Source: Sediminibacterium sp.
GTDB lineage: Bacteria > Bacteroidota > Bacteroidia > Chitinophagales > Chitinophagaceae
Reading direction: 5' to 3'
Assembly (NCBI GenBank): GCA_030832695.1
Contig: JAURIP010000051.1
Span: forward strand, 1 to 8,849
Length of the DNA stretch: 8,849 nucleotides
Notes under the pieces: generated by a model
The model's input: the letters and a program-made list of their open reading frames with translations, nothing else
What the model was told of the DNA's origin: nothing
The model's database searches: none
Translations under genes and position numbers: made by a program
Shown: positions 1 through 6,547 of the stretch, piece after piece
Layout of the letters: each line of letters begins with the position of its first letter
How positions within the stretch are numbered: position 1 is the stretch's first letter

Positions 1-1020
1 CTTTATTTAAGCAATTATTATAAAGCAACAGATAATTTAAGTGTAGACTATGGGATGCGCCTTTCTGCTTATAGCTTAATGGGCGGTGATGCCTATAACA
101 TATATGAAAACGATTTGCTTGTAAATACAATACAATTAAATAAGCAAAGCCTTGGCAAGACCTATGTGAATCCTGAACCTAGGATGACGGCCAACTACCG
201 TGTAACAGACCAAGCAAGTATCAAGGCGGGGTATGCTAGAAATGTACAACACCTGCACCTACTTAGTAATTCAACGGCTTCAAGTCCCTCTGATCAGTGG
301 ATTGGAAATTCTTACAATATTAAACCTGAAATTGCGGATCAGTTAAGCGTTGGATTTGTGCAAGGATGGAAAAATAATAACTATGAACTAAGTACCGAAT
401 TATATTATAAAAATTTACAGAATCAATTAGACTATAAAGATGGGGCTGAAATAAATACATTAGCCGATGTCGAAACAGCAATTCTATTTGGGGTTGGACG
501 CGCCTATGGTCTTGAACTATTATGGAAGAAGAAAGAGGGCATATTGACTGGATGGGTAAGTTATACCTTATCAAAAACAGAAAGAAAAATTACTGGTATT
601 AATCAGGGCAATTGGTATAATGCAAAACAAGATAGAACCCATGATATTGCTATTGTAGGTGTCTATACCCTTAATTCAAGATGGTCTATCTCTTCTGTTT
701 TTGTATACAATACCGGCGATGCGGTTACCTTTCCAACGGGGAAATATTCCATTCAAGGACAAACGCTATATCAATATGCTTCGAGAAATGGAAACAGAAT
801 GCCCTCCAATCATAGAATGGACCTGAGTGTGACTTATGATAAGAAAAGAAAAAAACGCATTCAAGAGTCTTGGAACTTCAGTTTATATAATGTGTATGGC
901 AGAGAAAACGCGTATCAAATTAATTTTCAAGATGACCCAAAGGACCTTAGTAGAACTCAAATTATTCAAACCTCTTTATTTAGATGGGTACCCAGTGTCA
1001 CTTATCAATTCAAATTTTAA
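1..1020 (+). CDS. TonB-dependent outer-membrane receptor, C-terminal part (5' end outside window)
   Basis: The frame is open from base 1 to the TAA at 1018-1020, giving 339 visible residues; the real start lies upstream, so the ATG at 55 is only an internal methionine. The protein is a run of amphipathic beta strands with aromatic girdles (for example YELSTELYYKN, WNFSLYNVYGR) and ends in SVTYQFKF, with the terminal phenylalanine typical of barrel proteins handled by the BAM machinery. The stretch around NIKPEIADQLSVGF matches the region of TonB receptors where strands lead into the last third of the barrel. The plug domain and TonB box are not in the window. Members of the family import siderophores, vitamins, glycans or peptides; the substrate cannot be read here. 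The next gene overlaps the stop codon and encodes a DUF4249 lipoprotein, a usual partner of this receptor class in Bacteroidota. Confidence 0.9.
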   Translation, partial: LYLSNYYKATDNLSVDYGMRLSAYSLMGGDAYNIYENDLLVNTIQLNKQSLGKTYVNPEPRMTANYRVTDQASIKAGYARNVQHLHLLSNSTASSPSDQWIGNSYNIKPEIADQLSVGFVQGWKNNNYELSTELYYKNLQNQLDYKDGAEINTLADVETAILFGVGRAYGLELLWKKKEGILTGWVSYTLSKTERKITGINQGNWYNAKQDRTHDIAIVGVYTLNSRWSISSVFVYNTGDAVTFPTGKYSIQGQTLYQYASRNGNRMPSNHRMDLSVTYDKKRKKRIQESWNFSLYNVYGRENAYQINFQDDPKDLSRTQIIQTSLFRWVPSVTYQFKF

Positions 1021-1817
1021 TGATGCTTAAAAAATATTTTAGTACAATTTTAATGGGGATTTTTTTATTGGGTTGTGAAAAAGAAATTCAACTACCCTTA
1101 GACCCTAACCAGTCTTTACTTGTCATTGATGGAAGTATCACAGACGATGCCGGCCCTTATTATATAAAGCTTAGTAAGTCAAATAGTATTTCAGCCTCCT
1201 CCAATTTTTTAGCTGTGACTGATGCGCTAGTCATTGTGAAAGACAATATTGGACAAATTGATACGCTCAAGCATGAAAAAGAGGGCGAATACAAAACCAA
1301 TAAAATAAAAGGTATTTACGGGAACACCTATTATTTAGAAGTGCAAGTTGCAGACAAAAAGTATACGGCCAATGCGACTATGCCAGAAAAAGTTTTCTTA
1401 GATAGTTTAAGGATTAATCCCTTAGCAATCAATGGTGAAATTAGATATAATGTCATCCCGGTTTACACCGACCCAATTAGCTTGGGTAATAGCTACCGTT
1501 TTATTCAAAAAATTAACGATACCCTTGATAAAAGCTTTTTCGTGTTCAATGACAATTTGAATAATGGGAAAGTAAATCAACGACCACTTAGAGGAGGGTC
1601 AGATTCTTTAGAAGTAAAATTAAAAGATATTATTGATATAGAAATGCAGTGTATCACAAGGCCTACTTATTTATATTACTACAGCCTAAATCAACAATCG
1701 GGCGCTGGACCAGGCGGTGGCACAACCCCAGCTAATCCTCCTTCCAATATTGTTGGTGGCGCATTAGGTATTTTTTCCGCACATACAGTTCAAAGAAGAC
1801 AAGTTCAAATCAAATAA
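1020..1817 (+). CDS. DUF4249 family lipoprotein
   Basis: The product is about 265 residues. I chose ATG 1020 (or the adjacent ATG 1023) because it overlaps the receptor stop (TAATG) and gives a clean lipoprotein signal, MMLKKYFSTILMGIFLLGC, with the lipobox LLGC and Cys19. The open frame extends up to 984, but that start would put unrelated residues ahead of the signal. The mature part begins EKEIQLPLDPNQSLLVIDGSIT and contains beta-rich sequence, an aromatic YLYYYSL segment and, near the C-terminus, NIVGGALGIFSAHTV, which I recognise as the DUF4249 ending. DUF4249 proteins are found next to TonB-dependent receptors in Bacteroidota and probably sit on the outer-membrane surface as accessory lipoproteins; the biochemical role is not established. 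Translation is probably coupled to the receptor. The gene ends one base before a hairpin. Confidence 0.88.
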   Translation: MMLKKYFSTILMGIFLLGCEKEIQLPLDPNQSLLVIDGSITDDAGPYYIKLSKSNSISASSNFLAVTDALVIVKDNIGQIDTLKHEKEGEYKTNKIKGIYGNTYYLEVQVADKKYTANATMPEKVFLDSLRINPLAINGEIRYNVIPVYTDPISLGNSYRFIQKINDTLDKSFFVFNDNLNNGKVNQRPLRGGSDSLEVKLKDIIDIEMQCITRPTYLYYYSLNQQSGAGPGGGTTPANPPSNIVGGALGIFSAHTVQRRQVQIK

Positions 1818-1849
1818 TAAACCACCTACGCAAAAACGCAAGTGGTTTA
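1818..1849. terminator. Hairpin between convergent genes, probably bidirectional terminator
   Basis: TAAACCAC (1818-1825) is perfectly complementary to GTGGTTTA (1842-1849), with a 16-base spacer. On the plus strand it is followed by the T-rich ATTTTCATTT. On the minus strand it is followed by TTATTATTTG. It begins directly after the DUF4249 stop and lies downstream of the convergent amidohydrolase gene. On the minus strand it follows a tRNA-like tail, the same order as in the repeat units near 6.3 and 7.1 kb. Confidence 0.6.
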
Positions 1850-1857
1850 TTTTCATT

Positions 1858-1886
1858 TAGCGAGACCGGGATTAAAACCCGGGACC
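1858..1886 (-). other. Isolated tRNA 3'-tail-like sequence (T-arm plus acceptor strand)
   Basis: Read on the minus strand, this has a 5-bp T-stem (plus-strand CCGGG 1866-1870 with CCCGG 1878-1882) closing a 7-base loop TTTTAAT. A 7-base acceptor-like strand TCTCGCT and a discriminator-like A follow. The geometry is that of a tRNA 3' half. However, no matching 5' acceptor strand (AGCGAGA on the minus strand), D-arm or anticodon arm lies within the next 60 bases. What precedes it on the minus strand is another hairpin (1888-1896 with 1901-1909, one mismatch) and the amidohydrolase stop. It is therefore a tail-like fragment and not a tRNA gene. The same AGCGAGACCGG string recurs at 7212-7222. 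Confidence 0.6.
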
Positions 1887-1924
1887 TCAGTCAATTACAA
1901 AATTCACTGAAAGAAAAGTTAATC

Positions 1925-3199
1925 TTATTTAGAAACATAAATAATACCTTCCTTCATAACGAACTTTACTTTTTTCAAATCTGAGATATTTTTACTTGGA
2001 TCACCCTCAACTGCTATTATATCAGCAATGTAACCAGGCTTAATATAACCTAAACTATCATCAATATGAAAAGCCTTTGCATTTATACTAGTAGCTGCTT
2101 TTAAAGCATCTATAACAGGTAAGCCATACTCAACCATAAGTTCCATCTCTAAAACATTTTCGCCATGAGGATAAACGCCAACATCTCCACCCATTCCAAT
2201 CGAAACACCAGATGCTATTGCATCCTTAAAACTTTTTCTTTTATTTAATACATTGATTGGTGGGTCGGTAACTCCTTTTTTCCAACCGCGATATTGTGAA
2301 ATTACATCAACAGCTGAGATTGTTGGTATATAAGTTACATTGTATTGTTTCATTAGTTTCCCTAATTCTACATCAATGAAATCTCCATGCTCAATAGTTT
2401 CAGCACCTGCCAATACAGCACGACGTATTGCCTCTTTTGATTTCGCATGGCAAACCATCACCCTTCCACTACTTTTTGTAACTTCATTGATGAGTTTTAA
2501 TTCGTCAAGTGTAAATGAAGGACGATCTTCCCCATTAATTCCCCATCGATAATCAGCATATATTTTAATAAAATCTGCACCTTTCCCAATCTGATCTCTC
2601 ACAACCCTTATTAAATCATTTCCATCAGCAGGTTCAGCCCCTAACATGATTTGTTGATCACTATCATAACCTTTAGGACCGTAAGAACCTGTTGAAACAA
2701 TCGCTCTTCCAGCAACCATTAGCCTTGGTCCAATAATAATGCCTTCATTAATTGCCCTTTTTAGTGAAACATCAGAATAGCCTGCGCCTTCTGTACCTAA
2801 ATCTCTTGCAGTTGTAAAACCAGCCAATAAAGTATTTTTAGCATGAACAGTAGCCCTTACTGTTCGGTAAGAATCCGGTTCTTTCAAAACCTGCGTATCC
2901 CAGTCAGTGATATTATATGGGTACAACATTAGGTGAGAGTGCCCTTCAATTAATCCGGGTAAAATTGTTGCATTAGGGTAATTAATTTTTACAGAACCCT
3001 CAGGTACTTTGAGTTGTTCAACTGGTCCAACATTAATAATTTTATTATTCTCAATTATTAATGCCCAATCTTTATGCATGACTTCCCCATCAAATAAGCG
3101 AGGTGCAGTTATATAATATTTAGTTTGGGAATTTAATTTAATTCCAAAAATAAATATAATGGTTAAAGTCATAAAGTACTTTAAGTAATTAATTTTCAT
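1925..3199 (-). CDS. Exported metal-dependent amidohydrolase, imidazolonepropionase/prolidase-like (COG1228 type)
   Basis: The protein has 424 residues. Residues 1-25 form a signal peptide (Lys, hydrophobic TLTIIFIFGI, then KLNSQ), so it should be exported. The amidohydrolase signature is complete: HSH at 87-89 after ATILPGLIEG, Lys212 in DFIKIYAD (the position carboxylated to bridge two metals in this family), His251 in VCHAK, His271 in EHGD and Asp339 in GGDVG. The C-terminal ALKAATSINAKAF and GYIKPGYIADIIAVEGDP close the small beta domain. Relatives include Xaa-Pro dipeptidases and related enzymes that hydrolyse cyclic or peptide amide bonds; the substrate cannot be deduced. ATG 3199 is supported by the signal peptide. 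The gene stands alone behind its own promoter candidate at 3331-3360, convergent with DUF4249. Confidence 0.9.
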   Translation of the reverse strand: MKINYLKYFMTLTIIFIFGIKLNSQTKYYITAPRLFDGEVMHKDWALIIENNKIINVGPVEQLKVPEGSVKINYPNATILPGLIEGHSHLMLYPYNITDWDTQVLKEPDSYRTVRATVHAKNTLLAGFTTARDLGTEGAGYSDVSLKRAINEGIIIGPRLMVAGRAIVSTGSYGPKGYDSDQQIMLGAEPADGNDLIRVVRDQIGKGADFIKIYADYRWGINGEDRPSFTLDELKLINEVTKSSGRVMVCHAKSKEAIRRAVLAGAETIEHGDFIDVELGKLMKQYNVTYIPTISAVDVISQYRGWKKGVTDPPINVLNKRKSFKDAIASGVSIGMGGDVGVYPHGENVLEMELMVEYGLPVIDALKAATSINAKAFHIDDSLGYIKPGYIADIIAVEGDPSKNISDLKKVKFVMKEGIIYVSK

Positions 3200-3330
3200 T
3201 TTTATACTATTTTATTAAAATTTAATTTATCAATCAAATATCTTATGTTAAGGTACTTAATTTATATAATATTTTAGATTTATTATAATTGATTTTATAA
3301 AAAACTTAATTATAAGGATCACGTAGAAGT

Positions 3331-3360
3331 CAAAAATAAAGCGTTACAGTTTTTCGCAAA
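3331..3360 (-). promoter_or_regulatory. Bacteroidota-type promoter candidate for the amidohydrolase
   Basis: On the minus strand, TTTG (3357-3360) is followed after 18 bases by TATTTTTG (3331-3338), a perfect match to the Bacteroidota -7 consensus TAnnTTTG with acceptable -33 spacing. Transcription would start near 3324 and leave a leader of about 125 bases. The site sits between the cytochrome gene stop and the amidohydrolase start. The rest of the 3200-3390 gap is AT-rich and shows no gene. Confidence 0.5.
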
Positions 3361-3390
3361 GAACAAACATATTTAAATTGTACCAAATAG

Positions 3391-4776
3391 TTAATAGTAA
3401 TACCCGAAAATAATATTCATTTCATCCTCACTGGTTAAACCAAAATTGACTATTTTATTGGTGGTATTGTTATAGGTCACCACACTGGTTAATCCCTCTC
3501 CTGCTTTGAGCAGAATGGGTGTAGCAAGGTTGATGACTATGGGATGCTCCCAGTCTGTATTTTCATAAACGACCTCTCCATTTCTCGTTCCACCCAGAAT
3601 TTTAATTTGAAATTTCTCACCCAACTTATGGAAATGCGAGGTAAGTGTAATTACGGTTACTGCTTTGTTAAACGTATAATCGGTTGTGATAGTTTTGCGT
3701 GAATTAGCAGGAATAGAAAAATTATAGTTGGCAAAATTTATAGACTGCGCCTCTTTTACAACATTTGCTTGAGATACTGTATACATATTAATATAGTTCT
3801 CACCTGTTAAATTGGTAGTTTGTTTATTAAAATAATGTGCATTCAGGTCGAGCGCTCTAGCCGGGGGAACTTTCAGGGCAACGCCTACAGGAAATGTATA
3901 AGTTGTATTTACATCTGTACCGCCACCCAAAAATATATGGTTTTGCATTTGTAAAAAAGTGGTTATGTTAACACTTGCATCTGCATTATACAAATCCCTT
4001 AATGTGTTCACTGGTGGCAACAAAGTAGTACTTTGAAACCCATATAAAACAAAATGGTGACTGTTTGGTCTCCCCTGCATGATAATTTTATTGACATAGA
4101 CTGTGGAAGTATTGGGGGTGGTTCTGTTGACGAATACTTCGCGTTCTGTGTTGGGACTTACTGTAAAAGCATTGATCCCTAATTGAAACCCTTCTGAAGC
4201 AGCTGGTGCTTGCATGGGTACAAAAACCTTTTGGCATACTTCTTTATTGACTAGTATGGCTTCATCAACGACAGTTCCTGTTTTGGGCGCCCCTTTTATA
4301 ATCCATTGTTTGATAAATTCTATCTGTCCCAAGGTCAAATTAGCACCCCCCAATGGCATCGATGCTCCATATTGAGTGGTTGCCTGACAATCAATTTTCT
4401 GATACAACAAACTACTTATATAATCACCCGGCTTTACCCTTACCAGGCCGGCTGTTTTTGCTGCCGCATTTTTTGAAATGATATTAATTAAATTATCGTA
4501 TGCATTAGTTGAAGTTAACAGTAGGTTATGCTGAACGTAGTTAGCATCGCTAGTAGATGCATGACAACCACTAGTTGCACAAGAAGGTGTAAGAATATTG
4601 TCCTGTATAATTGTCCAAGTATCTTTTGCAGAAATGGCACCAGTACCTGCCTGATTAGTATCTTTTGCAGAAATGCCATCTGCAACTGCCTGATTAGTAT
4701 CTTTTTTACAAGATTCCATAGAAAAAGAAACGATTGCCATTGCAGTTAAAATAATTACTGCCTCAAAATATTTCAT
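3391..4776 (-). CDS. Lipoprotein with c-type cytochrome motif and PHM-like type II copper monooxygenase domain
   Basis: The protein has 461 residues. The N-terminus is a signal ending at Cys23 (FSMESC), probably a lipoprotein with a weak lipobox. Residues 25-50 are a linker with a 13-residue repeat. Residues 54-165 resemble a cytochrome c domain: CATSGCH at 66-72 is a CX4CH motif (not CXXCH) and ASMPLGG supplies a possible axial Met140. Residues 185-461 match the two-lobed fold of ascorbate-dependent copper monooxygenases (PHM/dopamine beta-hydroxylase). His240-His241 (NSHHF) and His314 (NAHYF) fit the CuH site; His381/His383 (SHFHK) and Met453 (EDEMN) fit the CuM site. Spacing follows the family, so all six ligands appear present. 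In that family these sites hydroxylate an unactivated carbon using O2 and an electron donor; here a fused haem could be the donor, which is inference. The gene starts 21 bases after the CarboxypepD_reg-like gene, so the two are probably co-transcribed. Confidence 0.82.
   Translation of the reverse strand: MKYFEAVIILTAMAIVSFSMESCKKDTNQAVADGISAKDTNQAGTGAISAKDTWTIIQDNILTPSCATSGCHASTSDANYVQHNLLLTSTNAYDNLINIISKNAAAKTAGLVRVKPGDYISSLLYQKIDCQATTQYGASMPLGGANLTLGQIEFIKQWIIKGAPKTGTVVDEAILVNKEVCQKVFVPMQAPAASEGFQLGINAFTVSPNTEREVFVNRTTPNTSTVYVNKIIMQGRPNSHHFVLYGFQSTTLLPPVNTLRDLYNADASVNITTFLQMQNHIFLGGGTDVNTTYTFPVGVALKVPPARALDLNAHYFNKQTTNLTGENYINMYTVSQANVVKEAQSINFANYNFSIPANSRKTITTDYTFNKAVTVITLTSHFHKLGEKFQIKILGGTRNGEVVYENTDWEHPIVINLATPILLKAGEGLTSVVTYNNTTNKIVNFGLTSEDEMNIIFGYYY
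4620..4697 (-). repeat. Two tandem copies of a 39-bp in-frame repeat
   Basis: Units 4620-4658 and 4659-4697 differ at about 5 of 39 positions, and a third partial unit starts at 4698. They encode a 13-residue repeat of the form KDTNQA...ISA in the linker between the lipid-modified cysteine and the cytochrome domain. It is a likely flexible spacer whose length could change by slippage or recombination. Confidence 0.8.
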
Positions 4777-4797
4777 TTGTGGATGTTTTAAAATATT

Positions 4798-6096
4798 TTA
4801 TTGAATTAATATCCCCTTCAAGTTTTTGCTTTTAATTTTTTTGATAGCAGACTCAATAGATTTTTCAGGTTCTATGATATTATATTCACCCCAAAAATCT
4901 ACGTCTGCAGAGTTGGATATTTTATCAGACATAATTACGTAGGGACTCAATTTTTGATTGTTTATTTGCGGCTTACTATCTTGATTTTCCCAATTAGTAT
5001 TAACCAATTCAAAAGTAGTACTATAGGTAGTATTAAATATCCATTTATTCCAATTTAGTTTAAATGAAATATCTCCACGAGAATAGGAAAAAATCCATTT
5101 ATTATTTTGTTGTCGGTAATCAATCTGATAGCTAACTTCTGTTGGGTAAATAACAACTCCTTTTGGTTTTCTACGTGTAAAAATTAGTCCTGCTTTGATT
5201 CTATTTTCAACATTAAGTTGGAAATTTGCACTTATGATAGCAAGACTTTTTGCATCGATAAATAATTTTCCGCTATAGAGGGGATCAGGGTCTTCAATAG
5301 ATGGCTTTTGTTTAAAAGAGATAATCAAAACCTGCTTATCATTAATTTGGGTAATATCCTCAAAGTGAAAATTATACAATTCAAATACATTTTCTGAGAA
5401 TATATTACTTGGATCTTTTATTAAATCAATAAATAAGGCCGAAAAAAGACCTCCTTCTAATTTAAAGTTTACAGTATCTAATTTAGTATAATCAGCATTT
5501 TTCCTACCCTTTAAAATATTGACTTGGTCTTGTACACCTATTGAAAATGGCATTTTTTGAATATCGACAATAGATTCTAAAACTGAGACATAATTACGTC
5601 TTTTTTTTATTGATTCTCTGTAAAAACCAATTATCTGAATAGCGCTATCTCCATAATTTTTTGAACGATTATTGAGTACATTTACAAATATTTTATTGGC
5701 ATCCATCACATTTACAACTACATCTTTGAGTAGAATATTGACAGGTTCTAAATACAATAAATTTTTTTCTTGATTCAAGTCTTTGATTGAGATAACTTTA
5801 TCTTTATACCCTAAAAATGAAATAATAAGATTTGCGTCTTGTCTATCTGTAGGAATTTTGATTAAGAAATTTCCTTCACTATTGCTAATGGTAGAAATGT
5901 TTGATCCAGAAATTGTAATACTTGCAAAAGTTAATTCATTCTTTGTTTTACTATCAAAAATAGTTCCTTTAAAATATTTAAAAGAACTAGAATCTGCATT
6001 GTTAATAGGATTTATTTGTGCTTCTGATTTTATTATAACAAGAAAAAAGAAAAACAATCCAATTATGAACCTAAGATAAAATAGGTAAGATTTCAT
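4798..6096 (-). CDS. Exported CarboxypepD_reg-like domain protein
   Basis: The protein has 432 residues from ATG 6096. I chose this start because it opens a clear signal peptide (MKSYLFYLRF followed by IIGLFFFFLV and SEAQ). The frame stays open to 6174, but that start would lie on the -33 box of the promoter at 6147-6175. After the signal, a carboxypeptidase-regulatory-like beta sandwich of about 80 residues can be seen: FKGTIFDSKTKNELTFASI, then ISTISNSEGNFLIKIP, then ISFLGYKDKVISI. The next domain holds GFYRESIKKRRNYVSVLESIVDIQK, a motif I know from Bacteroidota surface proteins of this architecture, followed by beta-rich sequence to the end. It has no TonB barrel. The function is unknown; a periplasmic or outer-membrane location is likely. 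It is the first gene of a probable unit with the copper/haem lipoprotein. Confidence 0.8.
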   Translation of the reverse strand: MKSYLFYLRFIIGLFFFFLVIIKSEAQINPINNADSSSFKYFKGTIFDSKTKNELTFASITISGSNISTISNSEGNFLIKIPTDRQDANLIISFLGYKDKVISIKDLNQEKNLLYLEPVNILLKDVVVNVMDANKIFVNVLNNRSKNYGDSAIQIIGFYRESIKKRRNYVSVLESIVDIQKMPFSIGVQDQVNILKGRKNADYTKLDTVNFKLEGGLFSALFIDLIKDPSNIFSENVFELYNFHFEDITQINDKQVLIISFKQKPSIEDPDPLYSGKLFIDAKSLAIISANFQLNVENRIKAGLIFTRRKPKGVVIYPTEVSYQIDYRQQNNKWIFSYSRGDISFKLNWNKWIFNTTYSTTFELVNTNWENQDSKPQINNQKLSPYVIMSDKISNSADVDFWGEYNIIEPEKSIESAIKKIKSKNLKGILIQ

Positions 6097-6146
6097 TTTA
6101 TTCTTACATATAAAATATTTAATCATATTAAAAATTAATACTCTAG

Positions 6147-6175
6147 TAAAGTTAATCAATTTATAATAATACAAA
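6147..6175 (-). promoter_or_regulatory. Promoter candidate for the CarboxypepD_reg-like / copper lipoprotein unit
   Basis: On the minus strand, TTTG (6172-6175) is followed after 17 bases by TAACTTTA (6147-6154), a match to TAnnTTTG in all but the last base. Transcription would start near 6140, about 44 bases before ATG 6096. This argues against the longer reading frame starting at 6174. The -33 box borders the repeat region. Confidence 0.42.
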
Positions 6176-6211
6176 TAGGGCCCACGATTTAACGTAAGTC
6201 ATTGATTTTGT

Positions 6212-6260
6212 GTAGCAAGAGGTAGGATCCCGTCCGCCGTGGTGGTTATGAATCCATGCA
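6212..6260 (-). repeat. Composite repeat unit b (degraded tRNA-tail unit)
   Basis: GTAGCAAGA (6212-6220) is a degraded version of the GTAGCGAGA acceptor-like string. The T-arm is lost and the sequence runs into CCCGTCCGCC and then a 27-base stretch (6234-6260) identical to 6393-6419 in the next unit. No clear hairpin precedes it on the plus strand. It is the outermost and most decayed member of a run of three units, 159 bases from its neighbour. The remaining gene-free DNA from 6181 to 6211 shows nothing I recognise. Confidence 0.6.
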
Positions 6261-6278
6261 CCTAAAGTAATAATAAAA

Positions 6279-6304
6279 AAAGGTCTTCTAAACGAAAGAC
6301 CTTT
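6279..6304 (-). terminator. Terminator hairpin of repeat unit c
   Basis: AAAGGTCTT (6279-6287) pairs perfectly with AAGACCTTT (6296-6304) around an 8-base loop. On the minus strand the stem is followed by a run of seven Ts, the form of an intrinsic terminator. It directly follows the tRNA-like tail on that strand. It could end transcripts coming from the SRPBCC gene before the CarboxypepD_reg-like gene. Confidence 0.65.
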
Positions 6305-6307
6305 CAG

Positions 6308-6424
6308 TAGCGTAGCCGGAGATTTGAACCAGCCTCGGCTGGCAGGCCTGCTCTCCGGAGGAAGGCTCCCGTCCGCCTCGGAACGGACTTGACCGCCGTG
6401 GTGGTTATGAATCCATGCATTAAC
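6308..6424 (-). repeat. Composite repeat unit c: tRNA-like T-arm with nested palindromes
   Basis: On the plus strand, TAGCGTAG (6308-6315) is the acceptor-like part. CCGGAG (6316-6321) and CTCCGG (6353-6358) form a T-stem with loop ATTTGAA (6322-6328), but 24 bases are inserted between loop and closing strand. The insert holds the hairpin CCAGCC/GGCTGG (6329-6342) and the palindrome CAGGCCTG (6343-6350). More hairpins follow: GGAG/CTCC (6357-6369), GTCCG/CGGAC (6371-6388) and CCGCC/GGTGG (6393-6404). The unit ends with TTATGAATCCATGCATTAAC (6405-6424), shared with units b and e. It is GC-rich in an AT-rich region. No protein is likely here despite an open minus frame. Confidence 0.75.
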
Positions 6425-6435
6425 TGAAAAACAAA

Positions 6436-6461
6436 AAAGACTTCCCATTTGAGAAGTCTTT
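6436..6461 (-). terminator. Terminator hairpin of repeat unit d
   Basis: AAAGACTTC (6436-6444) pairs with GAAGTCTTT (6453-6461) around the loop CCATTTGA. On the minus strand the stem ends in TTTTTT. The same loop and nearly the same stem recur at 7067-7092 and 7184-7209, so the terminator is part of the repeated unit. Confidence 0.65.
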
Positions 6462-6462
6462 G

Positions 6463-6483
6463 TATCGTAGCCGGAGATTTGAA
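6463..6483 (-). repeat. Composite repeat unit d, truncated tRNA-like tail
   Basis: The string TAGCCGGAGATTTGAA (6468-6483) matches unit c from its acceptor-like part through the T-loop, then stops exactly at the end of the loop. The palindromes and the closing T-stem strand are missing, and the sequence continues as a fragment of the 108-bp element (6484-6507). It is the third unit of the run. Confidence 0.7.
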
Positions 6484-6507
6484 GGGGTGTTTTCCTCAAG
6501 CGGGTTA
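6484..6507. repeat. Terminal fragment of the 108-bp element
   Basis: GGGGTGTTTTCCTCA followed by AGCGGGTTA matches the right end of the full copies (7360-7385), with a small deletion and substitutions near the end. It lies 40 bases behind the SRPBCC stop on the minus strand, as the copy at 7274-7381 lies behind the stop of the 7390-7761 gene. Confidence 0.65.
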
Positions 6508-6520
6508 AAATTTAAATTCT

Positions 6521-6539
6521 TGAGTGATTTAGTCACTTA
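6521..6539 (-). terminator. Small hairpin after the SRPBCC gene
   Basis: AGTGA (6523-6527) pairs with TCACT (6533-6537) around a 5-base loop, extendable by a G-T and a T-A pair to 6521/6539. It lies 8 bases behind the SRPBCC stop codon on the minus strand. The T-run after it is poor, so termination is uncertain. Confidence 0.35.
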
Positions 6540-6547
6540 GGTTACTT

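Noticed and set aside
320..574. Minus-strand frame inside the TonB receptor
   Set aside because: It is antisense to a clear receptor coding frame and has no start context or recognisable domain.
1858..1930. A complete tRNA gene on the minus strand
   Set aside because: The T-arm and acceptor strand fit, but no complementary 5' acceptor strand, D-arm or anticodon arm is present in the preceding DNA.
6097..6174. N-terminal extension of the CarboxypepD_reg-like protein
   Set aside because: The extra 26 residues precede a complete signal peptide and would start on the proposed -33 promoter box.
6161..6499. Open minus-strand frame of 112 codons
   Set aside because: It runs through two composite repeat units, a terminator hairpin and the promoter of the next gene. 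The translated phrase WIHNHHGG appears twice because the DNA repeat is read twice. Openness is explained by repeat composition.
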